From NCBI RefSeq assembly GCF_009695815.1, contig NZ_VUNE01000001.1, positions 620,001-684,000 of the forward strand: 64,000 nt of DNA, read 5' to 3'. Below are positions 1 through 9,130 of this stretch, piece after piece. Made by a program: the position numbers and the translations under genes. Below the pieces are notes generated by a model. It made no database searches and was not told where the DNA came from. It saw only the letters and a program-made list of their open reading frames with translations. Origin of the DNA: Peptostreptococcus porci (GTDB lineage: Bacteria; Bacillota; Clostridia; Peptostreptococcales; Peptostreptococcaceae). Within the stretch, counting starts at the first letter, position 1, and every line of letters starts with the position of its first letter.

Positions 1-1889
1 TGACAAAACTAAAAGACAAATTAATAGCGAATAATAACGGTGTAAATTGGTTCCCAGAATTTGTCGGTCAGGGTAGATTTGGAAACTGGCTAGAAGAATT
101 AAAGGACTGGGCTCTTTCAAGATCAAGATATTGGGGTACTCCACTTCCTGTATGGAAATGTGAATGTGGATGTATTGAAACGATAGGTTCCAGAGCAGAA
201 TTGGCTGAAAAGGCGATAGAAGATATAGATCCTGAAACAATAGAACTACATAGACCATACATAGATGAAGTTCATTTGACTTGTCCTGATTGTGGAAAGC
301 CAATGTCAAGAATACCTGAGGTTGCAGACTGTTGGTTTGATTCAGGAGCAATGCCTTTTGCACAATGGCATTATCCGTTTGAACATAAAGATGATTTTGA
401 CAAGTTGTTCCCAGCAGATTATATCTGTGAAGGTATAGATCAGACTAGAGGTTGGTTCTATTCATTGCTCGCAGTATCAACATTCGTTACTGGAAAATCA
501 CCATACAAAAATGTACTTGTAACAGATCTTGTATTGGACAAAGATGGTAAGAAAATGTCTAAGTCAAAGGGAAATACAATAAATCCATTTGAAATGTTTG
601 ATAAATATGGTGTTGATGCATTAAGATGGTACCTACTATACGTTTCTCCACCATGGACTCCAATAAGATTTGATGAGGATGGTTTGAAGGAAATAATGTC
701 TAAGTTTATAGGAACGTTGAAGAATACATATAATTTCTTCACACTATATGCAAATACAGACAATCTAAACCCTACTGATCTCTTTGTTGAATACAAGGAC
801 AGACCGGAATTGGATAGATGGATGCTTTCTAAATTCAACAACCTTGCAAAGGAAATCGAAGAATATCTAGAAGTATTTGATGTAAATAAGGCGATAAGAA
901 GAATGACTGAATTCTTGAATGATGATTTGTCTAACTGGTATATCAGAAGATCTAGAAGAAGATTCTGGGGAACTGAGTTAACAGAAGATAAGAAATCTGT
1001 TTACAATACAACTTACGAAGTATTAAATGGATTTGTGAGAATGGTGGCACCATTTGCACCATACTTATCTGAAGAAATGTATAGAAAATTAACTGGAGAA
1101 TACTCTGTACATTGTGCGGATTATCCAAAATGTAATTCTGAGTTAATCGACGCAGAATTAGAAGCAAAGATGGATTTAACAAAGAATTTGGTAACATTGG
1201 GAAGATCTGCTAGAGAAAACTCAAAGATCAAGGTTAGACAGCCGATAGCAGAAGTATTGATAGATGGTAAATATGAGGATACAATATCTGATTTGGTAGA
1301 ATTGATGAAGGAAGAGCTTAATGTAAAGGAAGTAGTGTTTGCGAAAAATCTTGATGAGTTTATGAATTTCTCATTAAAACCAAACTTTAAGGTTCTAGGA
1401 CCAGTTTTAGGTAAGAATGTAAATGAATTTGCAAAAGTTCTTTCATCACTTGATGCACATAGTGTAGTTAACAAGTTGGAAGCTGGAGAAACTGTCAAGG
1501 TTGAAGTTGCTGGAAAAGAGTTTGAATTTGATAAAGAACAGGTTCTAGTAAATATAGAATCTAAAGAAGGTTTCAATGTCTCAATGGAAAACAATCTGTT
1601 CGTAATATTGGATACTACATTGACTGATGAGCTAATCAAAGAAGGTCTTGCGAGAGAATGTGTATCCAAAGTTCAGCAAATGAGAAAAGCCAGTGGATTT
1701 GAAGTTCTTGATAATATCAAGATCTACTATAATGGCGATAGTGAAGTTGAGGCTGCATTGAAAGATTTCGAAGACTATATAAAGACAGAAACTCTTGCGG
1801 TATCAATAGAAAAAGTTGATTCTTCAGATTTAGAGGTTCAAAACTTAAATGATCACGACACAGGTTTAAGGGTTGAAAAGGTAAAATAA
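1..1889 (+). CDS. ileS: Isoleucyl-tRNA synthetase, C-terminal portion (5' end outside window)
   Basis: Charges tRNA-Ile with isoleucine in the cytoplasm. The frame is already open at base 3 and stops at the TAA at 1887-1889, leaving about 628 C-terminal residues of a protein usually around 1000 residues long. Class I synthetase signals are visible: SRYWGTPLPVW near 130-160, a CPDCG pair, the WFDSGAMPFAQW segment and the KMSKS signature at 552-566, followed by the anticodon-binding domain that starts near DRPELDRWML. These segments and the lack of a C-terminal zinc finger resemble the eukaryote-like (type 2) IleS form; the subtype rests on recognition by eye. A terminator hairpin follows at 1970-2038. 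Confidence 0.95.
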   Translation, partial: TKLKDKLIANNNGVNWFPEFVGQGRFGNWLEELKDWALSRSRYWGTPLPVWKCECGCIETIGSRAELAEKAIEDIDPETIELHRPYIDEVHLTCPDCGKPMSRIPEVADCWFDSGAMPFAQWHYPFEHKDDFDKLFPADYICEGIDQTRGWFYSLLAVSTFVTGKSPYKNVLVTDLVLDKDGKKMSKSKGNTINPFEMFDKYGVDALRWYLLYVSPPWTPIRFDEDGLKEIMSKFIGTLKNTYNFFTLYANTDNLNPTDLFVEYKDRPELDRWMLSKFNNLAKEIEEYLEVFDVNKAIRRMTEFLNDDLSNWYIRRSRRRFWGTELTEDKKSVYNTTYEVLNGFVRMVAPFAPYLSEEMYRKLTGEYSVHCADYPKCNSELIDAELEAKMDLTKNLVTLGRSARENSKIKVRQPIAEVLIDGKYEDTISDLVELMKEELNVKEVVFAKNLDEFMNFSLKPNFKVLGPVLGKNVNEFAKVLSSLDAHSVVNKLEAGETVKVEVAGKEFEFDKEQVLVNIESKEGFNVSMENNLFVILDTTLTDELIKEGLARECVSKVQQMRKASGFEVLDNIKIYYNGDSEVEAALKDFEDYIKTETLAVSIEKVDSSDLEVQNLNDHDTGLRVEKVK

Positions 1890-1969
1890 AAAATATTTAC
1901 TCTTTTGTATAGTAAATAAGGTTTTATTATAATATTGCTTACAAGAACAAAATAATAACAACAAGAAGT

Positions 1970-2038
1970 TGCTGACAATATTATCACTGATATAATAACG
2001 ACATTGAATGAAGTGAAATATTGATTCAGCATCTTTTT
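1970..2038 (+). terminator. Intrinsic terminator after ileS
   Basis: TGCTGA-CAATATT-TCACT (1970-1988) pairs with AGTGA-AATATTG-TCAGCA (2012-2031) with small bulges, and is followed by TCTTTTTG. A long stem with a T-run fits the end of ileS. Confidence 0.8.
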
Positions 2039-2076
2039 GTTTGTGCATATTTTTTATTATTATAGTGAAAATTGTG

Positions 2077-2085
2077 TGGTATAAT
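2077..2085 (+). promoter_or_regulatory. Extended -10 promoter of the helicase-like gene
   Basis: TGGTATAAT is a TGn-extended -10 box with no good -35 at 17 bp. It lies 25 bp before the ATG at 2110. The same TTGTGGTATAAT-type box recurs before the ABC exporter at 15398. Confidence 0.5.
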
Positions 2086-2109
2086 ATTGATAAGTAGGAG
2101 GTGGTTATT

Positions 2110-3903
2110 ATGAATAGATTTATAAATATTGATTCGAACTTGGATGCACTAAAGCTGAAGAGTATGGAAAAACACTTGTACGAAAATATTGGCGAAGACG
2201 AATTTATAATTCCTAAGGCGATACCTTTTAAGGGAATAAATACCGATATGCTGTTAATCAAGGATAACAAAATAGTTTTTATTAAATTTATGGACACCTC
2301 TGAAGAATTGTTTTTTGTTCTTGACGAAGAAATAATAGAAATAATGAATGAAGAGTACAACCAGCTTGTTGAGAATATGAAAAAAAATTACCCACGAATA
2401 AATTTTAACTATGTATTTGTTATGCCATACATTGATTCTATTGAAAATAAGTATAATAGAGATGAGTTTGTAGATTCTCATATTATTTTCGGTGAGTCAG
2501 CACGAGATGCTTTGCTATCATTTGACAGTATGGGGGAATATTTTTCACAAGAGAATGATGAGGTTCTTCTAACTATGTTTATTTCTAAAGTATGCACTGA
2601 GTATTTCACATTCACAAAGGGGCTGAATCTATCAAAAAATCTAAAAAAGTTGTCGTTTTCTGACGACAACCTAGATTATAAGATAGCTATGATGGATAAA
2701 GAGCAGATTGTGGACGTTTCCTCTGTAAATTATGGTAATCATTTGATACAGGGAGGATCAGGCGCTGGTAAGAGTTCGATTATGCTTGGAAGAGTAATAA
2801 AATTATCAAAAATATACCCACATCACAAGTTTTTGCTGTTGACTTATACGAAGCATCAGTATGTAAAATATAAGGAACAGCTGGAATTATTACAAGTAGA
2901 TTCCGACAATATCGAGGTACATACTCTTAGCTCATTTGTCTTTAAGCTGGCAAAGATTTATGGACTTGTTATAGACTACAATTTATTTAAGAGGAATTAT
3001 GATAAGGCTTTTAGCAATATCATGAAGCAAATTAAGAACAGCATTAAAAATAAGAGAGTGTTTAAAGGTATATTTGTTGACGAAGGCGAAAACTTTACCG
3101 AAGAGGAAATTGAGCTAGTGTATGAATTTCTTTATAAGACGAAGAGAATCTTCAATGTCAATTTTTGTAAAGCATATAATATAAACAATAATTTAAATAT
3201 TTTCAAGTGCAGGTTAAAGGTACTTGATTTTGAGGATGAAAAGATATTAGTCAAAAACTATAGGCAATCAAAGGAGATTGTAGAATTTATAAATAAATAT
3301 TGTGAGAATGCAAATAATTTTATTGCAGATATAAGAGGTAATTTGGCAACCGATGTATTTACAAAGACTAGTCCAGTATGGAGCTCGTCAAAAAAAGTGA
3401 ATATTGTTAGAGTGGACGATTTGGATGATCAAATAAATTCGATAATATGGGAGGTTCAGCATTTGGTAAATGATTTGGGCTATTCATACAATGATGTTGC
3501 AATAATTTTCCCTTACAATAAAAAGAAATTAAAAAATGGTAAGATAATTTATTTTCAGTATATGCTGAGGAAGAGCCTTGAAGATGCAAATATAGAGTAT
3601 ATTCTACCAGATGAAGATATTACTGATATTACAATCAAGAGAGGCATAACTATTTCCAATATATATTCGGTAAAAACACTATCCTTTAAAGCAGTCGTTG
3701 TATGTGAATTAGAAATGCTGTATAATCATTATGTTGACTTCGATAAGCATGATTATCAGGTGAATGATTTTGTGGGTGACTTAAATAAGGTTTACACGGC
3801 GATGACTAGGGCTGAGGAGTCATTGAGTCTGATAGTGTCGTACACACCAGAAACAAGCCATATTATTAAACTAATACATAACAGTGAATTGGATATAAAA
3901 TAA
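2110..3903 (+). CDS. Superfamily 1 helicase-like ATPase with nuclease-like N-terminus
   Basis: A 597-residue protein with the order of UvrD/Rep-type helicase motifs: Walker A GGSGAGKSS (about residue 215), motif Ia LTYTKHQ (about 242), Walker B FVDEGEN (about 322), motif IV NYRQS (about 382) and motif VI TAMTRAEE (about 562). The usual motif II DEAQD is DEGEN, and the GDxxQ motif III expected just after it is not recognisable, so unwinding activity is uncertain. The first 70 residues (NTDMLLIKDNKIVFIKF) weakly resemble a NERD or PD-(D/E)xK nuclease core as found fused to such helicases. The ATG at 2110 is chosen over a GTG at 2101 because AGGAGG at 2096-2101 is 8 bases upstream of it. It stands alone between terminators. 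DNA repair or defence is possible; not demonstrated. Confidence 0.7.
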   Translation: MNRFINIDSNLDALKLKSMEKHLYENIGEDEFIIPKAIPFKGINTDMLLIKDNKIVFIKFMDTSEELFFVLDEEIIEIMNEEYNQLVENMKKNYPRINFNYVFVMPYIDSIENKYNRDEFVDSHIIFGESARDALLSFDSMGEYFSQENDEVLLTMFISKVCTEYFTFTKGLNLSKNLKKLSFSDDNLDYKIAMMDKEQIVDVSSVNYGNHLIQGGSGAGKSSIMLGRVIKLSKIYPHHKFLLLTYTKHQYVKYKEQLELLQVDSDNIEVHTLSSFVFKLAKIYGLVIDYNLFKRNYDKAFSNIMKQIKNSIKNKRVFKGIFVDEGENFTEEEIELVYEFLYKTKRIFNVNFCKAYNINNNLNIFKCRLKVLDFEDEKILVKNYRQSKEIVEFINKYCENANNFIADIRGNLATDVFTKTSPVWSSSKKVNIVRVDDLDDQINSIIWEVQHLVNDLGYSYNDVAIIFPYNKKKLKNGKIIYFQYMLRKSLEDANIEYILPDEDITDITIKRGITISNIYSVKTLSFKAVVVCELEMLYNHYVDFDKHDYQVNDFVGDLNKVYTAMTRAEESLSLIVSYTPETSHIIKLIHNSELDIK

Positions 3904-4045
3904 TAAATTGATGGTATATAATAATAGAAAATAAAAAATTGAATATAAAAAGTATTTAATATAAAATATAAGAAAAATAATACTAAATCTAAAATGATAC
4001 TAAAATAAAAAAATACGAACATAAAAATAGTACAAAAACAAATAA

Positions 4046-4104
4046 AAGCACTAGTTGTCAAACTGCGTTACCATTGTAATTTCGACTTCTAGTGCTTATG
4101 TTTT
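4046..4104. terminator. Bidirectional terminator between convergent genes
   Basis: AAGCACTAG (4046-4054) pairs with CTAGTGCTT (4089-4097), with an inner GTC/GAC pairing. On the plus strand it is followed by ATGTTTTTTT; on the minus strand by TTATTTGTTTTTG. It can end both the helicase-like gene and uppP. Confidence 0.7.
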
Positions 4105-4105
4105 T

Positions 4106-4915
4106 TTATGAAAAAAGGAAAAAAGCAAACACAATTATTCCCAAAATTATTCTATATACACCAAATGCCTTAAAGTCGTGTTTCTTTATGTAGCCCATGA
4201 AAAATTTGATGACTACTACAGAAACGACAAAAGCAGTTAGAGATCCAACAAACATAATGAACCATTCAAATCCTGAAAAAGCAAACCCAGCCTTTAAAAG
4301 TTTTAAAAGACTTGCTCCTAGCATAGTAGGTATTGCTAGAAAAAATGAGAATTCTGCAGCAATAAATCTCGACGTTCCTAAAAGCAAGGCTCCTATTATA
4401 GTTGAACCAGATCTAGAGGTGCCAGGAACTAATGCCAATATTTGAAATACACCTATCAACAAAGCAGTCTTGTATGATAGATTACTGAATTTTGTTATCA
4501 CTGGTCTTTTATGTCTTGATTCAATCCAAATCATTATTATCCCATAAATAATTAAAGCGGCAGCAACTACTGTCGGCTTGAAAAATACTGCATCTATTTT
4601 CTTTTCAAATAGTACGCCAATCACACCAGATGGTATAACGGCTATTAAAACTTTAATCCATAAATCCCAAGTTGCCTTTTTTGCTTTTGCATTTTTACTA
4701 CTAGAAAATGGGTTGAGCTTATCGAAGTAAAGTAAAATAACAGCAAGAATTGAACCAAATTGAATTACTACCAAAAATGTATCAACAAATTTCTTATTTC
4801 CTGCGAGATGAAGAAATTGATCTACCAGTATCATATGTCCTGTACTACTGACAGGCAACCATTCTGTAATACCCTGGATTATGCCGAGTATTATCGCTTT
4901 TAAAATTTCTAACAA
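4106..4915 (-). CDS. uppP: Undecaprenyl-diphosphatase (UppP/BacA family)
   Basis: Membrane enzyme that removes one phosphate from undecaprenyl diphosphate, recycling the lipid carrier for cell-wall synthesis and giving bacitracin tolerance. The 269-residue hydrophobic protein has both family signatures: ITEWLPVSSTGH near the N-terminus and PGTSRSGST in the second half. Length is normal. The start is TTG at 4915: GGAGG (minus strand, 4923-4927) sits seven bases upstream and no ATG is in frame nearby. It is a single gene transcribed away from the MarR gene and convergent with the helicase-like gene. Its function links with uppS and the DgkA-PAP2 fusion elsewhere in the window. Confidence 0.95.
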   Translation of the reverse strand: MLEILKAIILGIIQGITEWLPVSSTGHMILVDQFLHLAGNKKFVDTFLVVIQFGSILAVILLYFDKLNPFSSSKNAKAKKATWDLWIKVLIAVIPSGVIGVLFEKKIDAVFFKPTVVAAALIIYGIIMIWIESRHKRPVITKFSNLSYKTALLIGVFQILALVPGTSRSGSTIIGALLLGTSRFIAAEFSFFLAIPTMLGASLLKLLKAGFAFSGFEWFIMFVGSLTAFVVSVVVIKFFMGYIKKHDFKAFGVYRIILGIIVFAFFLFS

Positions 4916-5133
4916 TGTTTTACCTCCAATTCAAATTTTTGTATCAAAGTATAATATAACATAAAAAAAAGAGATTATCAACTTAAATGAACATAATTTC
5001 ACAAAATAATTGTCTATAATTAACTTATCATTTGTTATTAATATATTAATAAATCTTATTTATTAGTAAAACTATTAATAATTAAGTTATTATAAAAAAG
5101 AATGAGATAAATATATTAATAGAATTTTTAAAA

Positions 5134-5155
5134 TTTGCAATATATATATTGTAAA
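5134..5155. promoter_or_regulatory. Palindromic operator candidate upstream of marR
   Basis: A 22-bp inverted repeat, TTTGCAATATA-TATATTGTAAA, symmetric except for one base pair. It overlaps the -35 box (5149-5154) of the MarR promoter. The CAAT..ATTG core is typical of sites bound by MarR-type dimers; autorepression is inferred. Confidence 0.6.
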
Positions 5156-5177
5156 AAAATCATTTTTATATTATACT
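5149..5177 (+). promoter_or_regulatory. Promoter of the marR-type gene
   Basis: TTGTAA (5149-5154), a 17-bp spacer and TATACT (5172-5177), 26 bp before the start codon. Confidence 0.65.
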
Positions 5178-5203
5178 AAATACAGAATGATAGGGAGGTA
5201 AAT

Positions 5204-5662
5204 ATGTATACTGAGGTTGATACTACTATTTCATTTTTGGTAAAATCATTACCAACAATCTACAACAATTTTTACTTGGAGTACATCAAACAATTTATTC
5301 AAGACAAAGACATTAACAAAACTCAAATTAGGGCGATTACTTTTATTTACAACTATGGTTCGATAAGCATGACTAATTTATGCAGTATGCTAAATATCGA
5401 AAAAGGTAGTTTGACGAGTATGATTGACGATTTATCAGATAAGGGATATCTGGTAAGAATTAGAGATAAAAAGGACAGACGAAAGTTCAATATTGCTTTG
5501 ACTAGAAAAGGTGAATTGCTTTCTGAAGATTTTATCGAATTACTGAAGGAATCATTGGAAGAACGAATTAGAAAAATAGATATTGATGATCTTGATTCTT
5601 TTATTGACTCTTTAAAAAATATTATGGGGGTTATGGAAAAATTTGAAAAAGATGAACAGTAA
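5204..5662 (+). CDS. MarR family transcriptional regulator
   Basis: A 152-residue protein of MarR length with the winged-helix core: a helix-turn-helix around SMTNLCSMLNIEKGSLTSMI (residues about 65-85), then the wing containing the family hallmark DKKDRRKFNIALT (about 95-108), which in MarR proteins contacts the minor groove. The flanking helices form the dimer interface. RBS GGGAGG lies before the ATG at 5204. The 22-bp palindrome over its own promoter suggests autoregulation. No partner gene is co-transcribed: a terminator follows and uppP runs away on the other strand, so the target and ligand are unknown. Confidence 0.85.
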   Translation: MYTEVDTTISFLVKSLPTIYNNFYLEYIKQFIQDKDINKTQIRAITFIYNYGSISMTNLCSMLNIEKGSLTSMIDDLSDKGYLVRIRDKKDRRKFNIALTRKGELLSEDFIELLKESLEERIRKIDIDDLDSFIDSLKNIMGVMEKFEKDEQ

Positions 5663-5690
5663 GCTTACGTTTTCTATGATTCAAAGAAAT

Positions 5691-5730
5691 AAGCTGACCA
5701 TTAATACGAAATATTGATGATCAGCTTTTT
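5691..5730 (+). terminator. Intrinsic terminator after the marR-type gene
   Basis: AAGCTGA (5691-5697) pairs with TCAGCTT (5721-5727), with inner CAT/ATG and AAT/ATT pairs, then TTTTTG. Confidence 0.75.
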
Positions 5731-5769
5731 GATATAATAAATGATTTTTTATTTCAATTTTTTTTGTTA

Positions 5770-6969
5770 TTATTTATTTCCAGCAGCTTTATAAGCTTCA
5801 AGACCTAATCTTAAGCACTCAGCAGATGCTTTTAAATCGTCACAATTTAAGATATACGCAAGTCTAACTTCATCTCTACCAAGTCCTGGAGTCGCGTAGA
5901 AGTTTTCTGCAGGAGTAGCCATTGTAGTAGCTCCGTTATGTCTGAATTCTTTCAACATGAAGATAACAAAATCTTCAGCATTTTCAACTGGAAGCTTAAC
6001 TACCATGTAGAATGCACCTGTAGGTTTTTCGCAAACTACACCAGGTATTTTCATTATTTCTTCATATAGAGTATCTCTTCTCTTGCAGTATTCTTTATTT
6101 ACTTCTTCTAAATAAGATTTAGGTGTTTTGTATAGCTCAGCAGCACCAATCATTTCTAGAGTTGGAACGCAAAGTCTTCCTTGGCAAAGTTTCAACACTT
6201 GAGCTATAAACTCTTTGTTTTTTGAAGCCAAAGATCCGATTCTAGCGCCACATGCAGAGTATCTTTTTGAAACAGAGTCAACAATTATTACTCTGTCAGC
6301 AACGTTTTCTAAGTTTCCGAAACTAGTGTATTTTAATCCATCATAAACAAATTCTCTATAAACTTCATCAGAAATTATCCATAGGTCTTTTTCTATAGCA
6401 ACTTCAGCCAACATCTGCATTTCTTCAATTGTATATATAGCACCTGTTGGATTTCCAGGATTTGAAATTAGTATTGCTCTTGTATTTTCGTCAAGTGAAG
6501 CAAGAACTTTTTCTTTTGATGGAAGGTGGAATCCTTCTTCAGCCTTTGTAGTTATTGGTCTTATCTGAACGTCAACACTAGTGGCAAAACCATTGTAGTT
6601 AGTGTAGAACGGTTCAGGAACTAATATATTTTCTCCAGGGTTACATAAAGTCATCATAGCGAATAATAATGCTTCAGAACCACCGTTTGTAATCAGTATT
6701 TCACCTGACTCATAGTTGATATCATAACCCTTATAGTATTCGATCATAGCATTTACTAACTCATCAGAACCTACTGAATCGGCATATTCTAGAACAGATT
6801 CGTCGAAGTCTCTGACAGCTTTCATAAATCCTTCTGGAGTCTTTATATCAGGCTGACCGATATTTAAGTGATATACTTTAACCCCGTCTTTCTTTGCTGC
6901 TGTAGCAAATGGTACAAGCTTTCTTACTGGTGAAGCCTGCATTGAACCTACTCTGTTTGAAAATTTCAT
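5770..6969 (-). CDS. Pyridoxal-phosphate aminotransferase, class I/II
   Basis: Transfers amino groups between amino acids and 2-oxo acids using PLP. The 399-residue protein has fold type I features: the N-terminal segment leading to LNIGQPDIKTPEGF, the ISNPGNPTGAIY loop, SDEVYREF, and the PLP-binding lysine in DSVSKRYSACGARIG (about residue 237). This resembles the aspartate/methionine aminotransferase-like group common in Clostridia; substrate cannot be read from sequence. The start is ATG at 6969, six bases after GGAGG (6976-6980 on the minus strand); the frame runs on to 7035 but that extension has no RBS. It is monocistronic and divergent from the GalT-like gene. Confidence 0.9.
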   Translation of the reverse strand: MKFSNRVGSMQASPVRKLVPFATAAKKDGVKVYHLNIGQPDIKTPEGFMKAVRDFDESVLEYADSVGSDELVNAMIEYYKGYDINYESGEILITNGGSEALLFAMMTLCNPGENILVPEPFYTNYNGFATSVDVQIRPITTKAEEGFHLPSKEKVLASLDENTRAILISNPGNPTGAIYTIEEMQMLAEVAIEKDLWIISDEVYREFVYDGLKYTSFGNLENVADRVIIVDSVSKRYSACGARIGSLASKNKEFIAQVLKLCQGRLCVPTLEMIGAAELYKTPKSYLEEVNKEYCKRRDTLYEEIMKIPGVVCEKPTGAFYMVVKLPVENAEDFVIFMLKEFRHNGATTMATPAENFYATPGLGRDEVRLAYILNCDDLKASAECLRLGLEAYKAAGNK

Positions 6970-7285
6970 TTCATACCTCCATAAATTAACATTTTGAAAA
7001 TAGTAAAGAAAAAATAAAAAACGTTTTTCCTTCATATTTTATAATATATCACATTTTTTTGTAAAAATAAATATAAAATAAATAAAAAACAATTGATTTT
7101 TTTAGTATATTAATAAGTGATAATAACCCAATACAGCTAAATGCTTAATTATTACAAGAATTCTGATAAATCAAAAAAATTTTTTAAAAAAAATCTTCTT
7201 TATTTAGATTAAAATCTGTAAAGTATGTTAATATATATATCATAGTAATAAATAATGTATTTGTATTTATTGTAGGAGTTTTATT
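6970..7285. other. Divergent intergenic region, AT-rich
   Basis: About 316 bp between two divergent genes. It holds the GGAGG of the aminotransferase, long A and T runs, and weak -10-like TATCAT at 7238-7243 before the GalT-like gene. No gene, RNA or clear operator was recognised. Confidence 0.4.
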
Positions 7286-8248
7286 ATGAAAGAAATTAGA
7301 AAAGATGTAATGACAGGGGATATATCTATTTATTCGACAACTAGAAATAATAGACCACACGACAAAGTGAAGATAAATGCAACTTTTGAAGCTACAGGAG
7401 AGGAATATGTTGATAACTGTCCTTTTTGTAGGGGGAATGAGTCTTGGTGTGGTGTTCCAAAGGGCGAAATTATAAAAAATGGAAAATGGGTAGCGAGGTC
7501 AGTAGGCAATAAATTTCCAATAGTGGATATGACAACAAAAGATATTTTTGGTCAGCATGAAGTTTTGATTGAAACACATAGACACAACGGTAGCTTTTAT
7601 AACATGAGTGATGAAGAACTTTGCGATTTTTTTAATCTTTTAGTATCAAGGTATAAAGAACTTAAAACCATGGATGATATTAAATATGTCAACATATTCA
7701 AAAATTCGCAAAAAAATTCTGGTGCATCGCTTTTGCATCCTCATACTCAGATTATATCACTTAATATAATTCCACCAGAAGTTCAAAAGGAACTTGATAT
7801 TGCAGAGGATTACCATGCCAAAAACAAAGAGTCATTATACGATAATATTGTAAATGAAGAGCTAGAGTATGAGAATAGACTCATATTTGATGGAAAATAT
7901 TTCATAGTATTTGTTCCTTATGCGACTAGATATAGTGGTGAAATAAGAATAGTGCAAAAAGACAAAACTGATTTTGATGAATTGTCTGAAGTTTATATTG
8001 ATGAACTATCCTTTATAATTGGTAATTTGTTTAGAAGGTGGGGAGAATATCAAGGTGAAATACCGTTTAATATGATCATACACACTTCTCCAGTTGGCGA
8101 AAAGTATAGAGATATATATAGAACACACTTTCATATAATACCGAGAATATATAATTTCGGTGGATTTGAGTTGAGCTCAAATATTTTTGTTTGTAGCTCA
8201 GAACCAGATGAACTAGCAAAGGAATTAAAGTTTAATTTAAAAAGATAA
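7286..8248 (+). CDS. Galactose-1-phosphate uridylyltransferase-like nucleotidyltransferase
   Basis: A 320-residue member of the GalT branch of the HIT superfamily, which forms a covalent nucleotidyl-histidine intermediate to exchange NMP between nucleotides and sugar phosphates. CPFC near residue 45 is half of the zinc site, and NSGASLLHPHTQI near 150 holds the HPH active-site motif; GalT itself usually reads HPHGQ, so Thr replaces Gly here. A second histidine-rich segment, FHIIPRI, lies near the C-terminus. The Thr form and the lack of galK or galE nearby make the true sugar substrate uncertain. RBS TAGGAG precedes the ATG. Exonuclease III follows 24 bases later, probably in one transcript. 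Confidence 0.8.
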   Translation: MKEIRKDVMTGDISIYSTTRNNRPHDKVKINATFEATGEEYVDNCPFCRGNESWCGVPKGEIIKNGKWVARSVGNKFPIVDMTTKDIFGQHEVLIETHRHNGSFYNMSDEELCDFFNLLVSRYKELKTMDDIKYVNIFKNSQKNSGASLLHPHTQIISLNIIPPEVQKELDIAEDYHAKNKESLYDNIVNEELEYENRLIFDGKYFIVFVPYATRYSGEIRIVQKDKTDFDELSEVYIDELSFIIGNLFRRWGEYQGEIPFNMIIHTSPVGEKYRDIYRTHFHIIPRIYNFGGFELSSNIFVCSSEPDELAKELKFNLKR

Positions 8249-8272
8249 TTAAAGGGTAAAAGGAGAAAAGTT

Positions 8273-9025
8273 ATGAAATTTATTTCGTGGAATGTAAATG
8301 GGATAAGAGCTGCCCTGCAAAAGGGATTTTTGGAATATTTTAACGATATTGACGCAGATATATTTGCTATTCAAGAAACCAAGTGTCAAGAAGGTCAAGT
8401 TGAGCTTGAAATAGAAGGCTACTATCAATACTGGAACTATGCAAAGAAAAAGGGATATTCAGGAACTGCGGTATTTACAAAAAAAGAGCCTTTAACAGTA
8501 GCCTATGGAATCGGAATTGAAGAGCATGATCAAGAAGGTAGAGTTATTACATGTGAATTTGATGACTATTACTTCATAACAGTATACACGCCAAATTCTC
8601 AGACAGAGCTAAAAAGGCTTGATTATAGAATGAAGTGGGAGATTGATTTTAGAGATTACCTTTTAGGTTTAAACGAGAGAAAACCAGTGGTAGTTTGTGG
8701 AGATTTAAATGTTGCCCACAAAGAGATTGATTTAAAAAATCCAAAAAACAATAGAAAAAATGCTGGATTTACTGATGAGGAGAGGGAAAAATTTACAGAG
8801 TTTTTGGAAAGTGGATTTATTGATACATACAGATACTTCTATCCAGATGCTGAAGGCGAATATTCTTGGTGGTCATATAGGTTTAATGCGAGAAAAAATA
8901 ATGCGGGATGGAGAATTGATTATTTCTGTACTTCGAAAGATTTTGAAGATAGATTGTTGGATGCTAAAATTCACAATGACGTTATGGGGTCAGATCATTG
9001 CCCAGTAGAATTGAAAATAAAGTAG
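8273..9025 (+). CDS. xth: Exodeoxyribonuclease III (AP endonuclease)
   Basis: Cleaves DNA at abasic sites in base excision repair and degrades 3' ends. The 250-residue protein has the complete exonuclease III motif set: WNVNGIRA at the N-terminus, QETK (metal-binding Glu near residue 35), YTPNSQ, GDLNVAHKEIDL, the WRIDYF segment and GSDHCPVEL at the C-terminus. Length is normal. RBS AAGGAG lies before the ATG at 8273. It probably shares a transcript with the GalT-like gene. Confidence 0.95.
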   Translation: MKFISWNVNGIRAALQKGFLEYFNDIDADIFAIQETKCQEGQVELEIEGYYQYWNYAKKKGYSGTAVFTKKEPLTVAYGIGIEEHDQEGRVITCEFDDYYFITVYTPNSQTELKRLDYRMKWEIDFRDYLLGLNERKPVVVCGDLNVAHKEIDLKNPKNNRKNAGFTDEEREKFTEFLESGFIDTYRYFYPDAEGEYSWWSYRFNARKNNAGWRIDYFCTSKDFEDRLLDAKIHNDVMGSDHCPVELKIK

Positions 9026-9084
9026 TGTTTATTATATTGAATCGTAATTCATAAAAATATTACAATAATATCTATATTTTTTTA

Positions 9085-9113
9085 TTGAAAATTGATTAGT
9101 AATGTTATATAAT
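9085..9113 (+). promoter_or_regulatory. Promoter of the glutamine synthetase-like gene
   Basis: TTGAAA (9085-9090), 17-bp spacer, TATAAT (9108-9113). Predicted transcription start is near 9120. Confidence 0.7.
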
Positions 9114-9130
9114 AAATAGAAAAAATATGT

